This document shows, one piece after another, positions 17,650 through 26,222 of a DNA stretch of 64,000 nucleotides. The stretch is from Brachybacterium sp036311905 (GTDB taxonomy: Bacteria > Actinomycetota > Actinomycetes > Actinomycetales > Dermabacteraceae), in contig NZ_JAZDCH010000010.1 in NCBI RefSeq assembly GCF_036311905.1, forward strand, positions 161,790-225,789, in the 5' to 3' direction. The position numbers and the translations under genes were made by a program. Within the stretch, counting starts at the first letter, position 1; each line of letters begins with the position of its first letter. The notes beneath the pieces were generated by a model. That model was not told the DNA's origin. It was given only the letters and a program-made list of their open reading frames with translations, and searched no databases.

Positions 17650-19007
17650 GCGCCCTGCTCGCCTCCGCCCCGCTGCTGCTGCGCCGCCGCGGCGCGCTCG
17701 CGGACTTTCTGCCCGTCATCGCCTTCGCCGCCGCCACCGGGATCACCCTGACCGTGCTCGGCGGGGCGGCCGCCTTCGTCGGCCGGCTCCCCGACGGGGG
17801 CGAGGTGGTCCACACCGGCGAGGCCTCCGTCATCCCCTTCCTGGTCACCTGCGCGATGGTCGCCTCCGTGCTGCTGATCCCGAGCGCCGTCGGCCTCGGC
17901 GGCTCCGCGGCACGGCTCTCGCTCGCCCGGCGCGAGCAGGACCTCGCCGCGATCCGCCTCGTGGGCGGCACCGCCACGCAGGTGGGCGCCGTCGCGGTCC
18001 TCGACGTCGCCGCGCAGGCTCTGCTCGGCGGGCTGCTCGGCGTGGTGCTGCACCTGGTCGCGACGCCGCCGCTGACCGCTCTCGACTTCGGGATCACTCC
18101 CTTCACCACCGCGGATCTGCTCATGCCCTGGTGGGCCTACCCGCTGCTCGTGATCGGGATGGTGCTCCTCGCGGCGGGCTCCGCGACCGTGTCCCTCATC
18201 GGGGTGGTGCTCAGTCCCCTCGGTGTCGCGAGGAACTCCCGCACGGTGCGGATGTCGGTGGTGCGCCTGGCGATCTGGGCGATGCTGGTCGTCGGCTTCC
18301 TGGTCTTCGCGCAGATCGGCTCGATGGTGCTGGGCCCGATCGCCGGCGAGGCGGTGGTCATCGCGGTGATGGTCGCGTTCATCGGCGCCGTGGTCGCGGG
18401 GGTCAACCTCGTGGGTCCCTATCTGGTGTGGCTCGTGGCGCTGCTGGTGGCGCGCCTCGCGCCGACTCCCTCGCTGCTGGTCGGGGCGCGGCGGCTCGCC
18501 GCGGACCCGAAGGCCGGGTGGCGGGCCGTCTCCGGGATCACCTTCGCGCTGGTGATCGCGGGCTTCCTCACCGTGATCTCGCTGATGACCCGCGGCGACG
18601 GGTTCCGTGGCGCGGAGGATCTGATGATGGCGACGGCCATGTCCACCGGCGGACTGCTGACGCTCGGGATCGCGGCCGTGCTCGCCGCGGTGAGCACCGG
18701 CGTCACCCAGACCGCCCGGGTCATCGATCAGGCCCCGCTGCTGCGCTCCCAGCACGTCGCCGGGGCACAGGTGGGACAGCTGCACCGGTCGCGGATCGCG
18801 GAGATTGTGCTCCCGGTACTGCTCAGCTCCGTCCTCGCCACCTTCACCGCGCTGCTGGTGGTGATGGCGGTGCTGGGGGGCGCCCCGCAGGATCCGCTGG
18901 TCGCGCTCCAGTACATCGTGAGCGTCCTCGGGGCGTACGCGCTGGTGATCGCGGCGGTGCTGGTCGGCTCCCCGCTGGTGCGCCGGTTCGCGCTGCGGGG
19001 CGCCTGA
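17646..19007 (+). CDS. FtsX-like ABC permease
   Basis: A 453-residue integral membrane protein with about ten helices and FtsX-type segments such as SLARREQDLAAIRLVGGTAT. The first FtsX domain spans about residues 60-200 and the second lies near 280-450. It should work with the ATPase it overlaps by four bases. There is no large extracellular domain, unlike bacitracin-sensor permeases (BceB), so peptide sensing of that kind is unlikely. Substrate unknown. Confidence 0.85.
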   Translation: MSALLASAPLLLRRRGALADFLPVIAFAAATGITLTVLGGAAAFVGRLPDGGEVVHTGEASVIPFLVTCAMVASVLLIPSAVGLGGSAARLSLARREQDLAAIRLVGGTATQVGAVAVLDVAAQALLGGLLGVVLHLVATPPLTALDFGITPFTTADLLMPWWAYPLLVIGMVLLAAGSATVSLIGVVLSPLGVARNSRTVRMSVVRLAIWAMLVVGFLVFAQIGSMVLGPIAGEAVVIAVMVAFIGAVVAGVNLVGPYLVWLVALLVARLAPTPSLLVGARRLAADPKAGWRAVSGITFALVIAGFLTVISLMTRGDGFRGAEDLMMATAMSTGGLLTLGIAAVLAAVSTGVTQTARVIDQAPLLRSQHVAGAQVGQLHRSRIAEIVLPVLLSSVLATFTALLVVMAVLGGAPQDPLVALQYIVSVLGAYALVIAAVLVGSPLVRRFALRGA

Positions 19008-19041
19008 TCGGTGGCGGGGCGTGGCGGGGGCCGGGGTGCCT

Positions 19042-19113
19042 GTCGGTTACTGGCGCGTAGCGTCGGGCTACGGACATATGACCGTAGTGGAACGCTACGC
19101 GTCAGTAACTGAC
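19042..19113. repeat. 72-bp dyad (nested inverted repeats with one centre)
   Basis: 22-base arms at 19042-19063 and 19092-19113 match at 20 of 22 positions. An inner palindrome at 19068-19087 (CTACGG...CCGTAG around CATATG) shares the same centre, between 19077 and 19078, with a 4-base unpaired step between the two. The whole could form a cruciform or bind a large dimeric or tetrameric regulator. It lies about 50 bases upstream of the rhodanese gene's -10 box. Confidence 0.85.
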
Positions 19114-19162
19114 CACGACTCCGATCACCCGCCTGCTGTCCCGCGGGGCGGACCGCGGCCGT

Positions 19163-19168
19163 TAGGGT
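19163..19168 (+). promoter_or_regulatory. -10 box of leaderless rhodanese gene
   Basis: TAGGGT is followed by six bases and the ATG at 19175. The 72-bp dyad ends 49 bases upstream, a position suited to control of this promoter. Confidence 0.6.
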
Positions 19169-19174
19169 GGATGC

Positions 19175-19501
19175 ATGACGGAACTGCGGAATGTGGCCCC
19201 GACCGAGGTGCCCGAGGGCGCCCACCTGATCGACGTGCGTGAGCAGTCCGAGTGGGATGCGGGCCATGCGCCGGCCGCTCGCCACCTCGCCGCCAGCAGC
19301 CTGCTGGAGAAGCTCGACGAGCTCCCGGAGGACGGCGACCTCTACATCGTCTGCCGCAGCGGCGGTCGCAGCTTCCAGGTGTCGCAGTGGCTGAACGCCA
19401 ACGGCTACGACGCGATCAACGTCGCCGGCGGCATGGACCAGTGGTTCGAGTCCGGTCTGCCGATGGTCTCGGACGGCGAGGCCGAACCCTTCGTGCTCTG
19501 A
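19175..19501 (+). CDS. Rhodanese-like domain protein
   Basis: Single-domain rhodanese of 108 residues, expected to carry sulfur as a persulfide on Cys60 in the six-residue active loop CRSGGRS. A CDC25/rhodanese fold is shown by HLIDVREQSEWDAGHAPAA at the start and NVAGGMDQW near the end. The ATG is leaderless by promoter spacing. It is monocistronic, convergent with the CPBP gene. Role could be thiosulfate:thiol sulfur transfer or detoxification; the substrate is not evident. Confidence 0.9.
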   Translation: MTELRNVAPTEVPEGAHLIDVREQSEWDAGHAPAARHLAASSLLEKLDELPEDGDLYIVCRSGGRSFQVSQWLNANGYDAINVAGGMDQWFESGLPMVSDGEAEPFVL

Positions 19502-19553
19502 GCCGGACCCCTTCGGAGTCCCGCCCCGGCAGCTCCTGCCTCGACGGGCCGGC

Positions 19554-20315
19554 TCACAGCGGCAGCAGGTCCTTCACCAGCGCGTAGCCGACGAAGGCGA
19601 CCACGTCGATGAGGGCGTGAGCCACGATCAGCGCTCCGGTGCGCCGGGTGCGTCGGAACCACTCGCCGAACACCAGCCCCATGGCCAGGTTCGCGAGGCC
19701 CGGGCCGACCCCCTGATAGGTGTGGTACGCGCCGCGCACGATCGCGGAGGCGATCACGGCACGTCGACCGCTCCAGCCGAGCCGTTCGAGCCGCTGGATC
19801 AGATAGCCCACCACGATCACCTCCTCGAGCAGCGCGTTCTTCACGGCGTGCAGGATGAGCACGGGCACCGTCCACCAGTGCTCGCCGAGCGCTGCGGGCA
19901 CCACCTCGACGGTGAGGCCCACGGCGCGGCCCAGCAGGTAGACGGCTAGCCCGGGCGCGCCGATGGCCGCGGCGAGGGCGAGACCCTGCCAGAGGTCTCG
20001 GCCCAGGCGGCGACGCTCGAGGCCGAGGTCCCCGAGGGCCTGGGCGATGCTGCCGGCGGTGACGGCGAGGAGCAGGATCACGAGGGCCACCGGCACCAGG
20101 GTGAAGGTGATCGAGAGCAGCTGGCGGAGCAGATCCATCCATGGATCGGTGTCCTGAGAAGTGTTCAGCGAGGTGGACTGGCCGGCGAGCGGACCCGCGG
20201 CGAGGGCCTGGGCGAGGGCGATCAGCGAGTAGACCGCGCTGCGACCGAGCGACAGGCCCAGCACCACCAGCACCTCGGCCCGCAGCCAGGCGCGGCTCGG
20301 GGTGAACGGCTGCAT
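19554..20315 (-). CDS. CPBP family intramembrane protease
   Basis: Multi-pass membrane protein of the CPBP/Abi family (glutamic intramembrane proteases). Of 253 residues, about eight helices are seen. Motif 1 is EEVIVVGYLIQRL, motif 2 is an R/GAYHTYQG segment and motif 3 is AHALIDVVAF, supplying the usual Glu-Glu, His and His/Asp residues. Motif 1 lacks the EExxFR arginine at its usual place, a variation I have not been able to check in other actinobacteria. The ATG at 20315 follows GAGGAGAGG; an ATG at 20342 has no such site. It is divergent from the SDR gene. Confidence 0.8.
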   Translation of the reverse strand: MQPFTPSRAWLRAEVLVVLGLSLGRSAVYSLIALAQALAAGPLAGQSTSLNTSQDTDPWMDLLRQLLSITFTLVPVALVILLLAVTAGSIAQALGDLGLERRRLGRDLWQGLALAAAIGAPGLAVYLLGRAVGLTVEVVPAALGEHWWTVPVLILHAVKNALLEEVIVVGYLIQRLERLGWSGRRAVIASAIVRGAYHTYQGVGPGLANLAMGLVFGEWFRRTRRTGALIVAHALIDVVAFVGYALVKDLLPL

Positions 20316-20400
20316 CAGCGTCCTCTCCTCGACATGCGACATGCTCTCACCACGCGCGGGGCCGGGCGGCACGCTCGGCGCCCGTGCCAGACTCGGCCCC

Positions 20401-21144
20401 ATGACCGACCCCGCTCTCGCCCCGTCTTCCCCCGCCGCCGACGCCGCTGGCGCCGCGCGCCGTCCGACCGTCCTCGTCACCGGGGCGACGCGGGGCATCG
20501 GCCGCGCGGTCCTCGAGGAGCTCGCCGCGGATCACCACCTGATCGTGGGAGGTCGCGATGCCGAGGCGGTCGCCGCCGTGGTCGCCGAGCTGCCCTCGGC
20601 CCAGCCCTTCGTCGCCGAGCTCACCGACGCCGAGCAGATCGCTGCGGCGGTGGATGCCCTCCGCCTGCCCCACGGGCTCGACGGGCTGGTCCACTCCGCC
20701 GGGGTGCTGGTCAGCGGGAGGCTCGAGGATCTCGAGCCCGCCGCCTGGGAGCGCTCCTTCGCGATCAACGTGACCGCCGTCGCCGCGCTCACCAGGCTGC
20801 TGCTGCCCGCTCTGCGCACCGCGCGCGGCACCGTCGTGACGATCAACTCCGGCAACGGGTTCACCGCCAAGGCCGGCGGCGGTGCCTATGCCGCCTCGAA
20901 GTTCGCGCTGCGCGCCCTCACCGATGCGCTGCGCGAGGAGGAGCGGGCCGCCGGGGTGCGCGTCACCTCGGTCCATCCGGGGCGCGTCGCGACCGACATG
21001 CAGCGCGAGCTGCGGAACTTCGAGCAGGGCGAGTACCGCGAGCAGGACTACGTCGCCCCCTCGACGGTCGCCGCGACCGTCGGCCTCGCCCTCCGCATGG
21101 GTGACGAGGCGAGCCTCGACGTGCTCAGCGTCCGTCCTCGCTGA
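20401..21144 (+). CDS. Short-chain dehydrogenase/reductase
   Basis: NAD(P)-dependent oxidoreductase of the classical SDR family, 247 residues. The Rossmann motif TGATRGIG lies at about 27-34, the NAG-like segment is HSAGVL, the catalytic Ser is in INSGNG and the catalytic pair is Tyr163/Lys167 in AYAASK. HPGRVATDM follows, as in many SDRs. The ATG at 20401 is chosen over upstream in-frame codons that run into the divergent promoter region. Substrate cannot be told. Confidence 0.88.
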   Translation: MTDPALAPSSPAADAAGAARRPTVLVTGATRGIGRAVLEELAADHHLIVGGRDAEAVAAVVAELPSAQPFVAELTDAEQIAAAVDALRLPHGLDGLVHSAGVLVSGRLEDLEPAAWERSFAINVTAVAALTRLLLPALRTARGTVVTINSGNGFTAKAGGGAYAASKFALRALTDALREEERAAGVRVTSVHPGRVATDMQRELRNFEQGEYREQDYVAPSTVAATVGLALRMGDEASLDVLSVRPR

Positions 21145-21245
21145 GCCCACGGCGACCGCACAGAGCCTCCGTCGACGCCGCCCGGCGACCGCCCGGAGCG
21201 CCCCCGGGCGCCGCCCGTCAACCGACCGTCAACCGACTGGTCAGC

Positions 21246-21629
21246 TCACTTCATCAGTCGCTTGACCGCCTGCATGATCTCGTCCATCTTGCGCTCGAGC
21301 TCCTCGGAGTCGCCGGAGCGGGCGGCATCGTGCACGCAGTGATGGATGTGGTCGTCGACCAGACCCGTTGCGACCGACTGCAGGGCCTTGGTGACCGCGG
21401 AGATCTGCGTGAGCACGTCGATGCAGTACGCGTCCTCCTCGACCATCCGGTGCACCCCGCGGACCTGCCCCTCGATGAGCTTGAGGCGTCGGAGGTACGG
21501 CGACTTGGTCTCCCGGTAGCCGGGATCGCCCTGTGTGCCGTGATCTCCGTGCACGCCGTGGTCTCCGTGCCCGGGGTGCCCGCCGTGCTCGGCGGCAGCG
21601 GCGCCCGTCGTCGTCATGTCCTCGGACAT
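21246..21629 (-). CDS. csoR: CsoR-like copper-sensing repressor (DUF156) with His-rich N-terminus
   Basis: Cytoplasmic all-helical metalloregulator. In 127 residues the Cu(I) triad is kept: Cys69, His94 and Cys98, with the same 25- and 4-residue spacing as in CsoR. The segment RLKLIEGQVRGVHRMVEE is the family's DNA-binding helix. Residues 15-31 are unusually His-rich (HGGHPGHGDHGVHGDHG) and may bind extra copper. It starts five bases after the purB stop, so it is probably expressed with purB. No copper ATPase lies nearby, so its target is elsewhere; the CopD/CtaG gene at 35380 is a candidate. Confidence 0.88.
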   Translation of the reverse strand: MSEDMTTTGAAAAEHGGHPGHGDHGVHGDHGTQGDPGYRETKSPYLRRLKLIEGQVRGVHRMVEEDAYCIDVLTQISAVTKALQSVATGLVDDHIHHCVHDAARSGDSEELERKMDEIMQAVKRLMK

Positions 21630-21634
21630 GGCGC

Positions 21635-23050
21635 TCAGGCCTTCCCGTCCTCGAGGCGCTCCACGAGCCGTGCGGCGTAGCCGGTGTAGGTCGCGGGGGA
21701 GAGGGCCAGCAGCCGGTCCCGCTCCGCCTCCGGCAGGCCGAGGCCCTCGATGAAGGCGCGCATGCCCGCGCCGTCCACGCGCTGGCCACGGGTGAGGTCC
21801 TTGAGCCGCTCGTAGGGGTTGTCCAGGCCCGGCACGCCCTGCACGCCGAGGGTGCGCATCACCGACTGCACCGCCTCGCCGAGCACCTCCCAGTTCGCCT
21901 CGAGATCCGCGGCCATCGCCTCCGGATCCACGTCGAGACCGGCGAGGCCCTTGCGCAGGTTCGAGATCGCGAGCAGCGAGTGGCCGAAGGCCATGCCCAC
22001 GTTGCGCTGGCTCGAGGAGTCGGTGAGGTCCCGCTGCAGGCGGGTGGTGACGAGGGTCTGCGCGAGCACGTCCAGGAGCGCCCCGGAGATCTCGAGGTTC
22101 GCCTCCGCGTTCTCGAAGCGGATGGGGTTGACCTTGTGCGGCATGGTCGAGGACCCGGTGCCGCCCTGTGCGGAGAGCCGCTGGCGGAAGTAGCCCAGCG
22201 AGATGTAGGTCCACACGTCGGTCGCGAGGTTGTGCATGATCCGCCCGGCGCGGGCGACGTCCGCGTAGACCTCGGCCTGCCAGTCGTGCGACTCGATCTG
22301 CGTGGTCAGCGGGTTCCAGGTCAGGCCGAGGTGCTCGACGAAGGTGCGCGCGACCTCCTCCCAGTCCGCGGTCGGGACGGCGACGGAGTGCGCGGCGTAG
22401 GTGCCGGTCGCGCCGTTGATCTTGCCGAGGGTCTGGTTCGCGGGGATGCGCCGGGCCTGGCGGCCCAGTCGGTGCGCGAAGACCGCGATCTCCTTGCCGA
22501 GGGTGGTCGGGGTCGCGGGCTGGCCATGGGTGCGGGAGAGCATCGGCACCTCGGCGGTGTCCCGGGCGAGGGCCTCGAGATCGTCGATCAGCGCCTGGAA
22601 GGCGGGCAGCCACACGTCGTGCACGGCGCCGCGGATCATCAGCGCGTAGGAGAGGTTGTTGACGTCCTCGCTGGTGCAGTAGATGTGCACGACCTCGGAG
22701 AGCGGCTCGAGGCTCGTCCCCGCGAGGCGGCGCTTGATGTAGTACTCGATCGCCTTGACGTCGTGGACGGTCTCCCGCTCGATCTCGGCGTGCTCGGCGA
22801 TGCCCTCGGCCCCGAAGTCCTCCGGGATCGCGCGCAGCAGGGCGCGCTCCTCGTCGGTCAGGGTGCGCAGGCCCGGGATCACGCCGCCGTCGAGCAGGTG
22901 GATCATCCACTCGGTCTCGACCACGAGGCGGCAGCGGTTCAGCGCCGCCTCGGAGAGATGGTCGACCAGCGGCGCGGCCTGGGCGCGGTAGCGACCGTCG
23001 AGCGGGGTCAGGGCGATCGGGGGAGTGATGTCCGCGAAGGAGTGAGCCAT
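21635..23050 (-). CDS. purB: Adenylosuccinate lyase
   Basis: Cleaves SAICAR to AICAR and adenylosuccinate to AMP, both with release of fumarate, in purine synthesis. The 471-residue protein belongs to the long (E. coli-like) PurB group with PPIALTPLDGRYR at the N-terminus and the fumarase-superfamily signature SSTMPHKVNP near 300. The ATG at 23050 is preferred to 23059: GGGAG sits ten bases before it and a GAGAAT box seven bases before it. The csoR-like gene follows after five bases. Confidence 0.95.
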   Translation of the reverse strand: MAHSFADITPPIALTPLDGRYRAQAAPLVDHLSEAALNRCRLVVETEWMIHLLDGGVIPGLRTLTDEERALLRAIPEDFGAEGIAEHAEIERETVHDVKAIEYYIKRRLAGTSLEPLSEVVHIYCTSEDVNNLSYALMIRGAVHDVWLPAFQALIDDLEALARDTAEVPMLSRTHGQPATPTTLGKEIAVFAHRLGRQARRIPANQTLGKINGATGTYAAHSVAVPTADWEEVARTFVEHLGLTWNPLTTQIESHDWQAEVYADVARAGRIMHNLATDVWTYISLGYFRQRLSAQGGTGSSTMPHKVNPIRFENAEANLEISGALLDVLAQTLVTTRLQRDLTDSSSQRNVGMAFGHSLLAISNLRKGLAGLDVDPEAMAADLEANWEVLGEAVQSVMRTLGVQGVPGLDNPYERLKDLTRGQRVDGAGMRAFIEGLGLPEAERDRLLALSPATYTGYAARLVERLEDGKA

Positions 23051-23117
23051 GACGGCCATTCTCCCAGAACCCTGCGCGGCCGCGGGGGCGGGGCCGACGG
23101 GCGGGCGCGGTGGAGGC

Positions 23118-23516
23118 TCAGGCGCGCTCGCGGTCGCGCTCGCCGAGGCCCGTGACGCCCTCGACGATCGCCGAGAGGACCCCGATGATCACGCCTGCCA
23201 GGAGCGCCCACCAGAAGGAGTGGAACTGCAGGGTGAGGCCCATCAGGCCCGACACCCAGCTGGCCAGCAGCAGCATGAGCGTGTTGATCACCAGCTGGAA
23301 CAACCCCAGCGTGAGGCAGGTGATGGGGAGGGCGAGGAGGGAGAGCAGCGGCTTCACGAGGGTGTTGATCACCGCGAGGATCAGCGCGATCGCGGCGATG
23401 GTGAGGACCTGCGTGAGCAGGGGCGCGCTGTCGTCGCCCAGATGCATGCCGGGCAGGATCAGCGCGGTGACCCAGAGGGCGAGGCCGGTGACGATGATGT
23501 GTCCGAGGAATCGCAT
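23118..23516 (-). CDS. Phage holin family 4 (PF04020-type) small membrane protein
   Basis: A 132-residue protein with four membrane helices and the segment AVINTLVKPLLSLLALPIT, typical of the widespread PF04020 family. Despite the name, chromosomal members are not phage lysis proteins and their function is unknown. The ATG is preceded by GACAAT (minus strand, 23523-23528) with a six-base gap, so it is probably leaderless. It ends with a short charged tail (GERDRERA). No phage genes are around it. Confidence 0.82.
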   Translation of the reverse strand: MRFLGHIIVTGLALWVTALILPGMHLGDDSAPLLTQVLTIAAIALILAVINTLVKPLLSLLALPITCLTLGLFQLVINTLMLLLASWVSGLMGLTLQFHSFWWALLAGVIIGVLSAIVEGVTGLGERDRERA

Positions 23517-23646
23517 GCCCCCATTGTCCCCGTCCGGTACTGGGAGCGCATGGGGGAGATCCCCCGGGGAGAGCGGGGGAGAGGCGGGGTGCCCGGCCGT
23601 CGCCCCGGCCGGCGGACGCGTGAGGGACGAGACCCCCGTCGCGTCC

Positions 23647-23652
23647 TACCCT
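23647..23652 (+). promoter_or_regulatory. -10 box of leaderless aminotransferase gene
   Basis: TACCCT is followed by six bases and the ATG at 23659. This fixes the start and excludes the long upstream in-frame extension. Confidence 0.6.
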
Positions 23653-23658
23653 GGGGGC

Positions 23659-24768
23659 ATGCCCGACCCCTCCGCCCGCCCCGACCGGCCCGAGGAGCGC
23701 ATCCGCCTGCGCCCCGCCCTCGAGGCCCTGCCGGCCTACGTCGCCGGGAAACCCGCCGCCGATGACGGGATCCACCGCTTCAAGGTCTCCTCGAACGAGT
23801 CGCACCTGCCGCCGGTGCCCGAGGTGCTCGAGGCGGCGACCGCGGCGATGACGGGCGCGAACCGCTATCCGGACGCGGCCGCGCAGGAGCTGCGCGCCGC
23901 TCTCGGCGAGCGGCACGGCGTGGACCCGACGCAGATCGCGGTGTCCACGGGTTCGGTCGCGGTCTCGGGCGACCTGGTCCGCGCGCTCGTCGGCGAGGGG
24001 GACGAGGTCGTCTTCGCGTGGCGCTCCTTCGAGGCGTACCCGATCCTGGTCGGTTCCCATGGCGGCACGCCGGTGCCGGTCCCGCTCACGCCCACCGGGG
24101 AGCATGACCTGCCCGCCATGGCCGCGGCGATCACCGAGCGCACCCGCCTCGTGCTGCTGTGCACCCCGAACAATCCCTCAGGCCCTTCGCTGTCCACCGA
24201 GCAGGTCGAGGACTTCCTCGCCCGCGTCCCCGAGGACGTCGTCGTCGCGATCGACGAGGCCTACCGCGAGTTCCACGACCCCGCGACCGTGCTCGGCACC
24301 GCCGGGATCTTCCGCCGTCACGGCAACGTGGTGCTGCTGCGCACCTTCTCGAAGCTCCAGGGCCTGGCCGGTCTGCGCATCGGCTATGCCGTCGCCCATC
24401 CGCGGCTCGCCCGGGCGCTCGGCCAGGTCACCGTGCCCTTCGGCGCCGGAGCCCCCGCCCAGGCCGCGGCGCTCGCCTCGCTCGCGCCGGAGGCGGCCGA
24501 GGAGCTGGGGCGCCGCGCGGAGAAGATCCGCTCCGAGCGCTCGCGGGTGATGGCCGGACTGCGCGAGCAGGGCTGGGAGGTACCCGTCAGCCAGGGCAAC
24601 TTCGTGTACTTCCCGCTCGGGGAGCGCTCGGGGGAGTTCGCCGAGTTCGCGGAGGCGCGCGGCCTCGTGCTGCGCGCCTACGGCACCGACGGGGTGCGCG
24701 CCACGATCGCCGAGCCCGAGGCGAACGATCGCCTGCTCGCCATCGCGCAGGAGTGGCGCGCCGGCTGA
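23659..24768 (+). CDS. HisC/Pat-type pyridoxal-phosphate aminotransferase
   Basis: Class II/I aminotransferase of 369 residues, close to histidinol-phosphate aminotransferase and the actinobacterial phenylalanine aminotransferase Pat. The PLP lysine is Lys232 in TFSKLQGLAGLRIGY; other fold residues are CTPNNPSGP and AIDEAYREF. It lies alone, without other his genes, and convergent with trpB, which favours the aromatic (Pat-like) role over HisC, but the sequence alone does not settle it. The start codon is six bases after TACCCT, so the mRNA is leaderless. Confidence 0.82.
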   Translation: MPDPSARPDRPEERIRLRPALEALPAYVAGKPAADDGIHRFKVSSNESHLPPVPEVLEAATAAMTGANRYPDAAAQELRAALGERHGVDPTQIAVSTGSVAVSGDLVRALVGEGDEVVFAWRSFEAYPILVGSHGGTPVPVPLTPTGEHDLPAMAAAITERTRLVLLCTPNNPSGPSLSTEQVEDFLARVPEDVVVAIDEAYREFHDPATVLGTAGIFRRHGNVVLLRTFSKLQGLAGLRIGYAVAHPRLARALGQVTVPFGAGAPAQAAALASLAPEAAEELGRRAEKIRSERSRVMAGLREQGWEVPVSQGNFVYFPLGERSGEFAEFAEARGLVLRAYGTDGVRATIAEPEANDRLLAIAQEWRAG

Positions 24769-24776
24769 GCCGGGTT

Positions 24777-24802
24777 CCCCCGGTCACCGCAGCGACCGGG
24801 GG
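24777..24802. terminator. Bidirectional terminator between the aminotransferase gene and trpB
   Basis: CCCCCGGTC (24777-24785) pairs with GACCGGGGG (24794-24802) around an eight-base loop, in the 50-base space between convergent genes. No T-run follows on either strand. Confidence 0.55.
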
Positions 24803-24818
24803 GCTCCACCGGACGTGC

Positions 24819-26111
24819 TCAGCGTGCGATCTCGTCGGCCTCCCCGGTCATCCCGATCTTCTCGGCGACGTAGTCGATGTCCTTGTCGCCGCGTCCGGAG
24901 AGGTTCACCAGCAGCGCCGCCTCGCGGGGGAGGGCCGGGGCGATCCGGATCGCGTGGGCGAGGGCGTGCGCGGACTCGAGCGCCGGGATGATCCCCTCGG
25001 TGCGGCTCAGCCGCTGGAAGGCGTCGAGCACTGCGGCGTCGCCCTCGCGCACGTACTCGACACGGCCCAGCTCGTGCAGGTGCACGTGCTGCGGGCCGAC
25101 GCCGGGGTAGTCGAGGCCCGAGGCGATGGAGTGCACCTCGCCGGGCTGTCCGTCGGCGTCCTGCAGCACGCGGGTGTCCATGCCGTGCAGGGTGCCGGGC
25201 GTGCCGAAGGTCATCGTCGCGGCGTGGGCGCCGGGCTCGTCGCCGGTCCCGCCGGGTTCGACGCCGATGAGCCGCACGTCCTCGTCCTCGAGATAGGCGG
25301 TGAAGGCGCCCATCGCGTTGGAGCCGCCGCCGACCGAGGCGATCACGGCATCGGGCAGCCGACCCAGGTCCTCGAGGAGCTGGGCGCGGCTCTCCCTGCC
25401 CACGACCGACTGGAAGTCGCGGACCATGTCCGGGAAGGGCGCGGGGCCCACGACGGAGCCGATCGCGAAGAGGTACTGCTCGGGGTCCGCCGCGTACACG
25501 CCGAAGGCGGAGTCCACGGCCTCCTTGAGGGTCCGCTGACCGACCTCGACCGAGACCGCCTTCGCTCCCAGCAGTCGCATCCGCACCACGTTGGGGCGCT
25601 GCTTGGCGACGTCGACCGCGCCCATGTGGATCTCGCACCCGAGGCCCACGAGCGCGGCGGCGGTCGCGAGGGCGACGCCGTGCTGGCCGGCGCCGGTCTC
25701 GGCGATCAGGGTGCGCTTGCCCATCCGCTTCGCGAGCAGCGCCTCCCCGATCGTGTGGTTGATCTTGTGGGCGCCGGTGTGGTTGAGGTCCTCCCGCTTG
25801 AGCAGGATGCGGGCGCCGCCGAGGCTGTCGGAGAGGCGGTCCGCCGCGGAGATCGGGGAGGGGCGGCCGACGTAGTCGCGCAGCAGCCGGGAGTACTCGG
25901 CGAAGAACGCCTCGTCATGGCGGGCCTCTTCGTAGGCGGCGGCGACCTCGGCCATCGGGCCGACGAGCGGCGGCGGCAGGATCGCTCCGCCGTGCGCGCC
26001 GAAGCGGCCGCCGGTGTTCCCCGCGAACTGCGGGGAGCGGGTGAGGCCGCTCGCCTCGGCGAGGGTGCGCGGGGTGCGGGATGCGGTGGTGACGGGGGTG
26101 GGGGTCGACAT
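24819..26111 (-). CDS. trpB: Tryptophan synthase beta subunit
   Basis: PLP enzyme that condenses indole with L-serine to tryptophan. The 430-residue length and features are those of TrpB1: RFGAHGGA near 36, the PLP lysine Lys116 in LNHTGAHKINHT, and the phosphate loop SVGGGSNAMG near 255. No trpA or other trp gene is adjacent. It is preceded on its own mRNA by a Trp leader peptide and terminator, so expression is probably attenuated by charged tRNA-Trp. It may act with a TrpA encoded elsewhere or scavenge free indole. Confidence 0.95.
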   Translation of the reverse strand: MSTPTPVTTASRTPRTLAEASGLTRSPQFAGNTGGRFGAHGGAILPPPLVGPMAEVAAAYEEARHDEAFFAEYSRLLRDYVGRPSPISAADRLSDSLGGARILLKREDLNHTGAHKINHTIGEALLAKRMGKRTLIAETGAGQHGVALATAAALVGLGCEIHMGAVDVAKQRPNVVRMRLLGAKAVSVEVGQRTLKEAVDSAFGVYAADPEQYLFAIGSVVGPAPFPDMVRDFQSVVGRESRAQLLEDLGRLPDAVIASVGGGSNAMGAFTAYLEDEDVRLIGVEPGGTGDEPGAHAATMTFGTPGTLHGMDTRVLQDADGQPGEVHSIASGLDYPGVGPQHVHLHELGRVEYVREGDAAVLDAFQRLSRTEGIIPALESAHALAHAIRIAPALPREAALLVNLSGRGDKDIDYVAEKIGMTGEADEIAR

Positions 26112-26173
26112 GGGGTCCTCCGGGGTTCGGGCCCGACCCGGGCTGCTCCGTTGCAGGGTTGCTGTAATGCTGA

Positions 26174-26199
26174 GAAGCCGCCCGGTGTGGGGCGGCTTC
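26174..26199 (-). terminator. trpB attenuator terminator hairpin (3:4)
   Basis: GAAGCCGCCC and GGGCGGCTTC form a perfect 10-bp stem with a six-base loop; on the minus strand it is followed by TCAGCATT. It lies between the leader peptide and trpB. The GCCGCCC arm can instead pair with GGGCGG of the upstream hairpin, giving an antiterminator. Confidence 0.8.
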
Positions 26200-26222
26200 C
26201 TGTCAGCGCACGCGACAGTGGG

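Noticed and set aside
23118..23516. A phage-like signal because of the family name phage holin family 4
   Set aside because: No other phage gene, integrase or att site is nearby; chromosomal PF04020-type proteins are ordinary membrane proteins.
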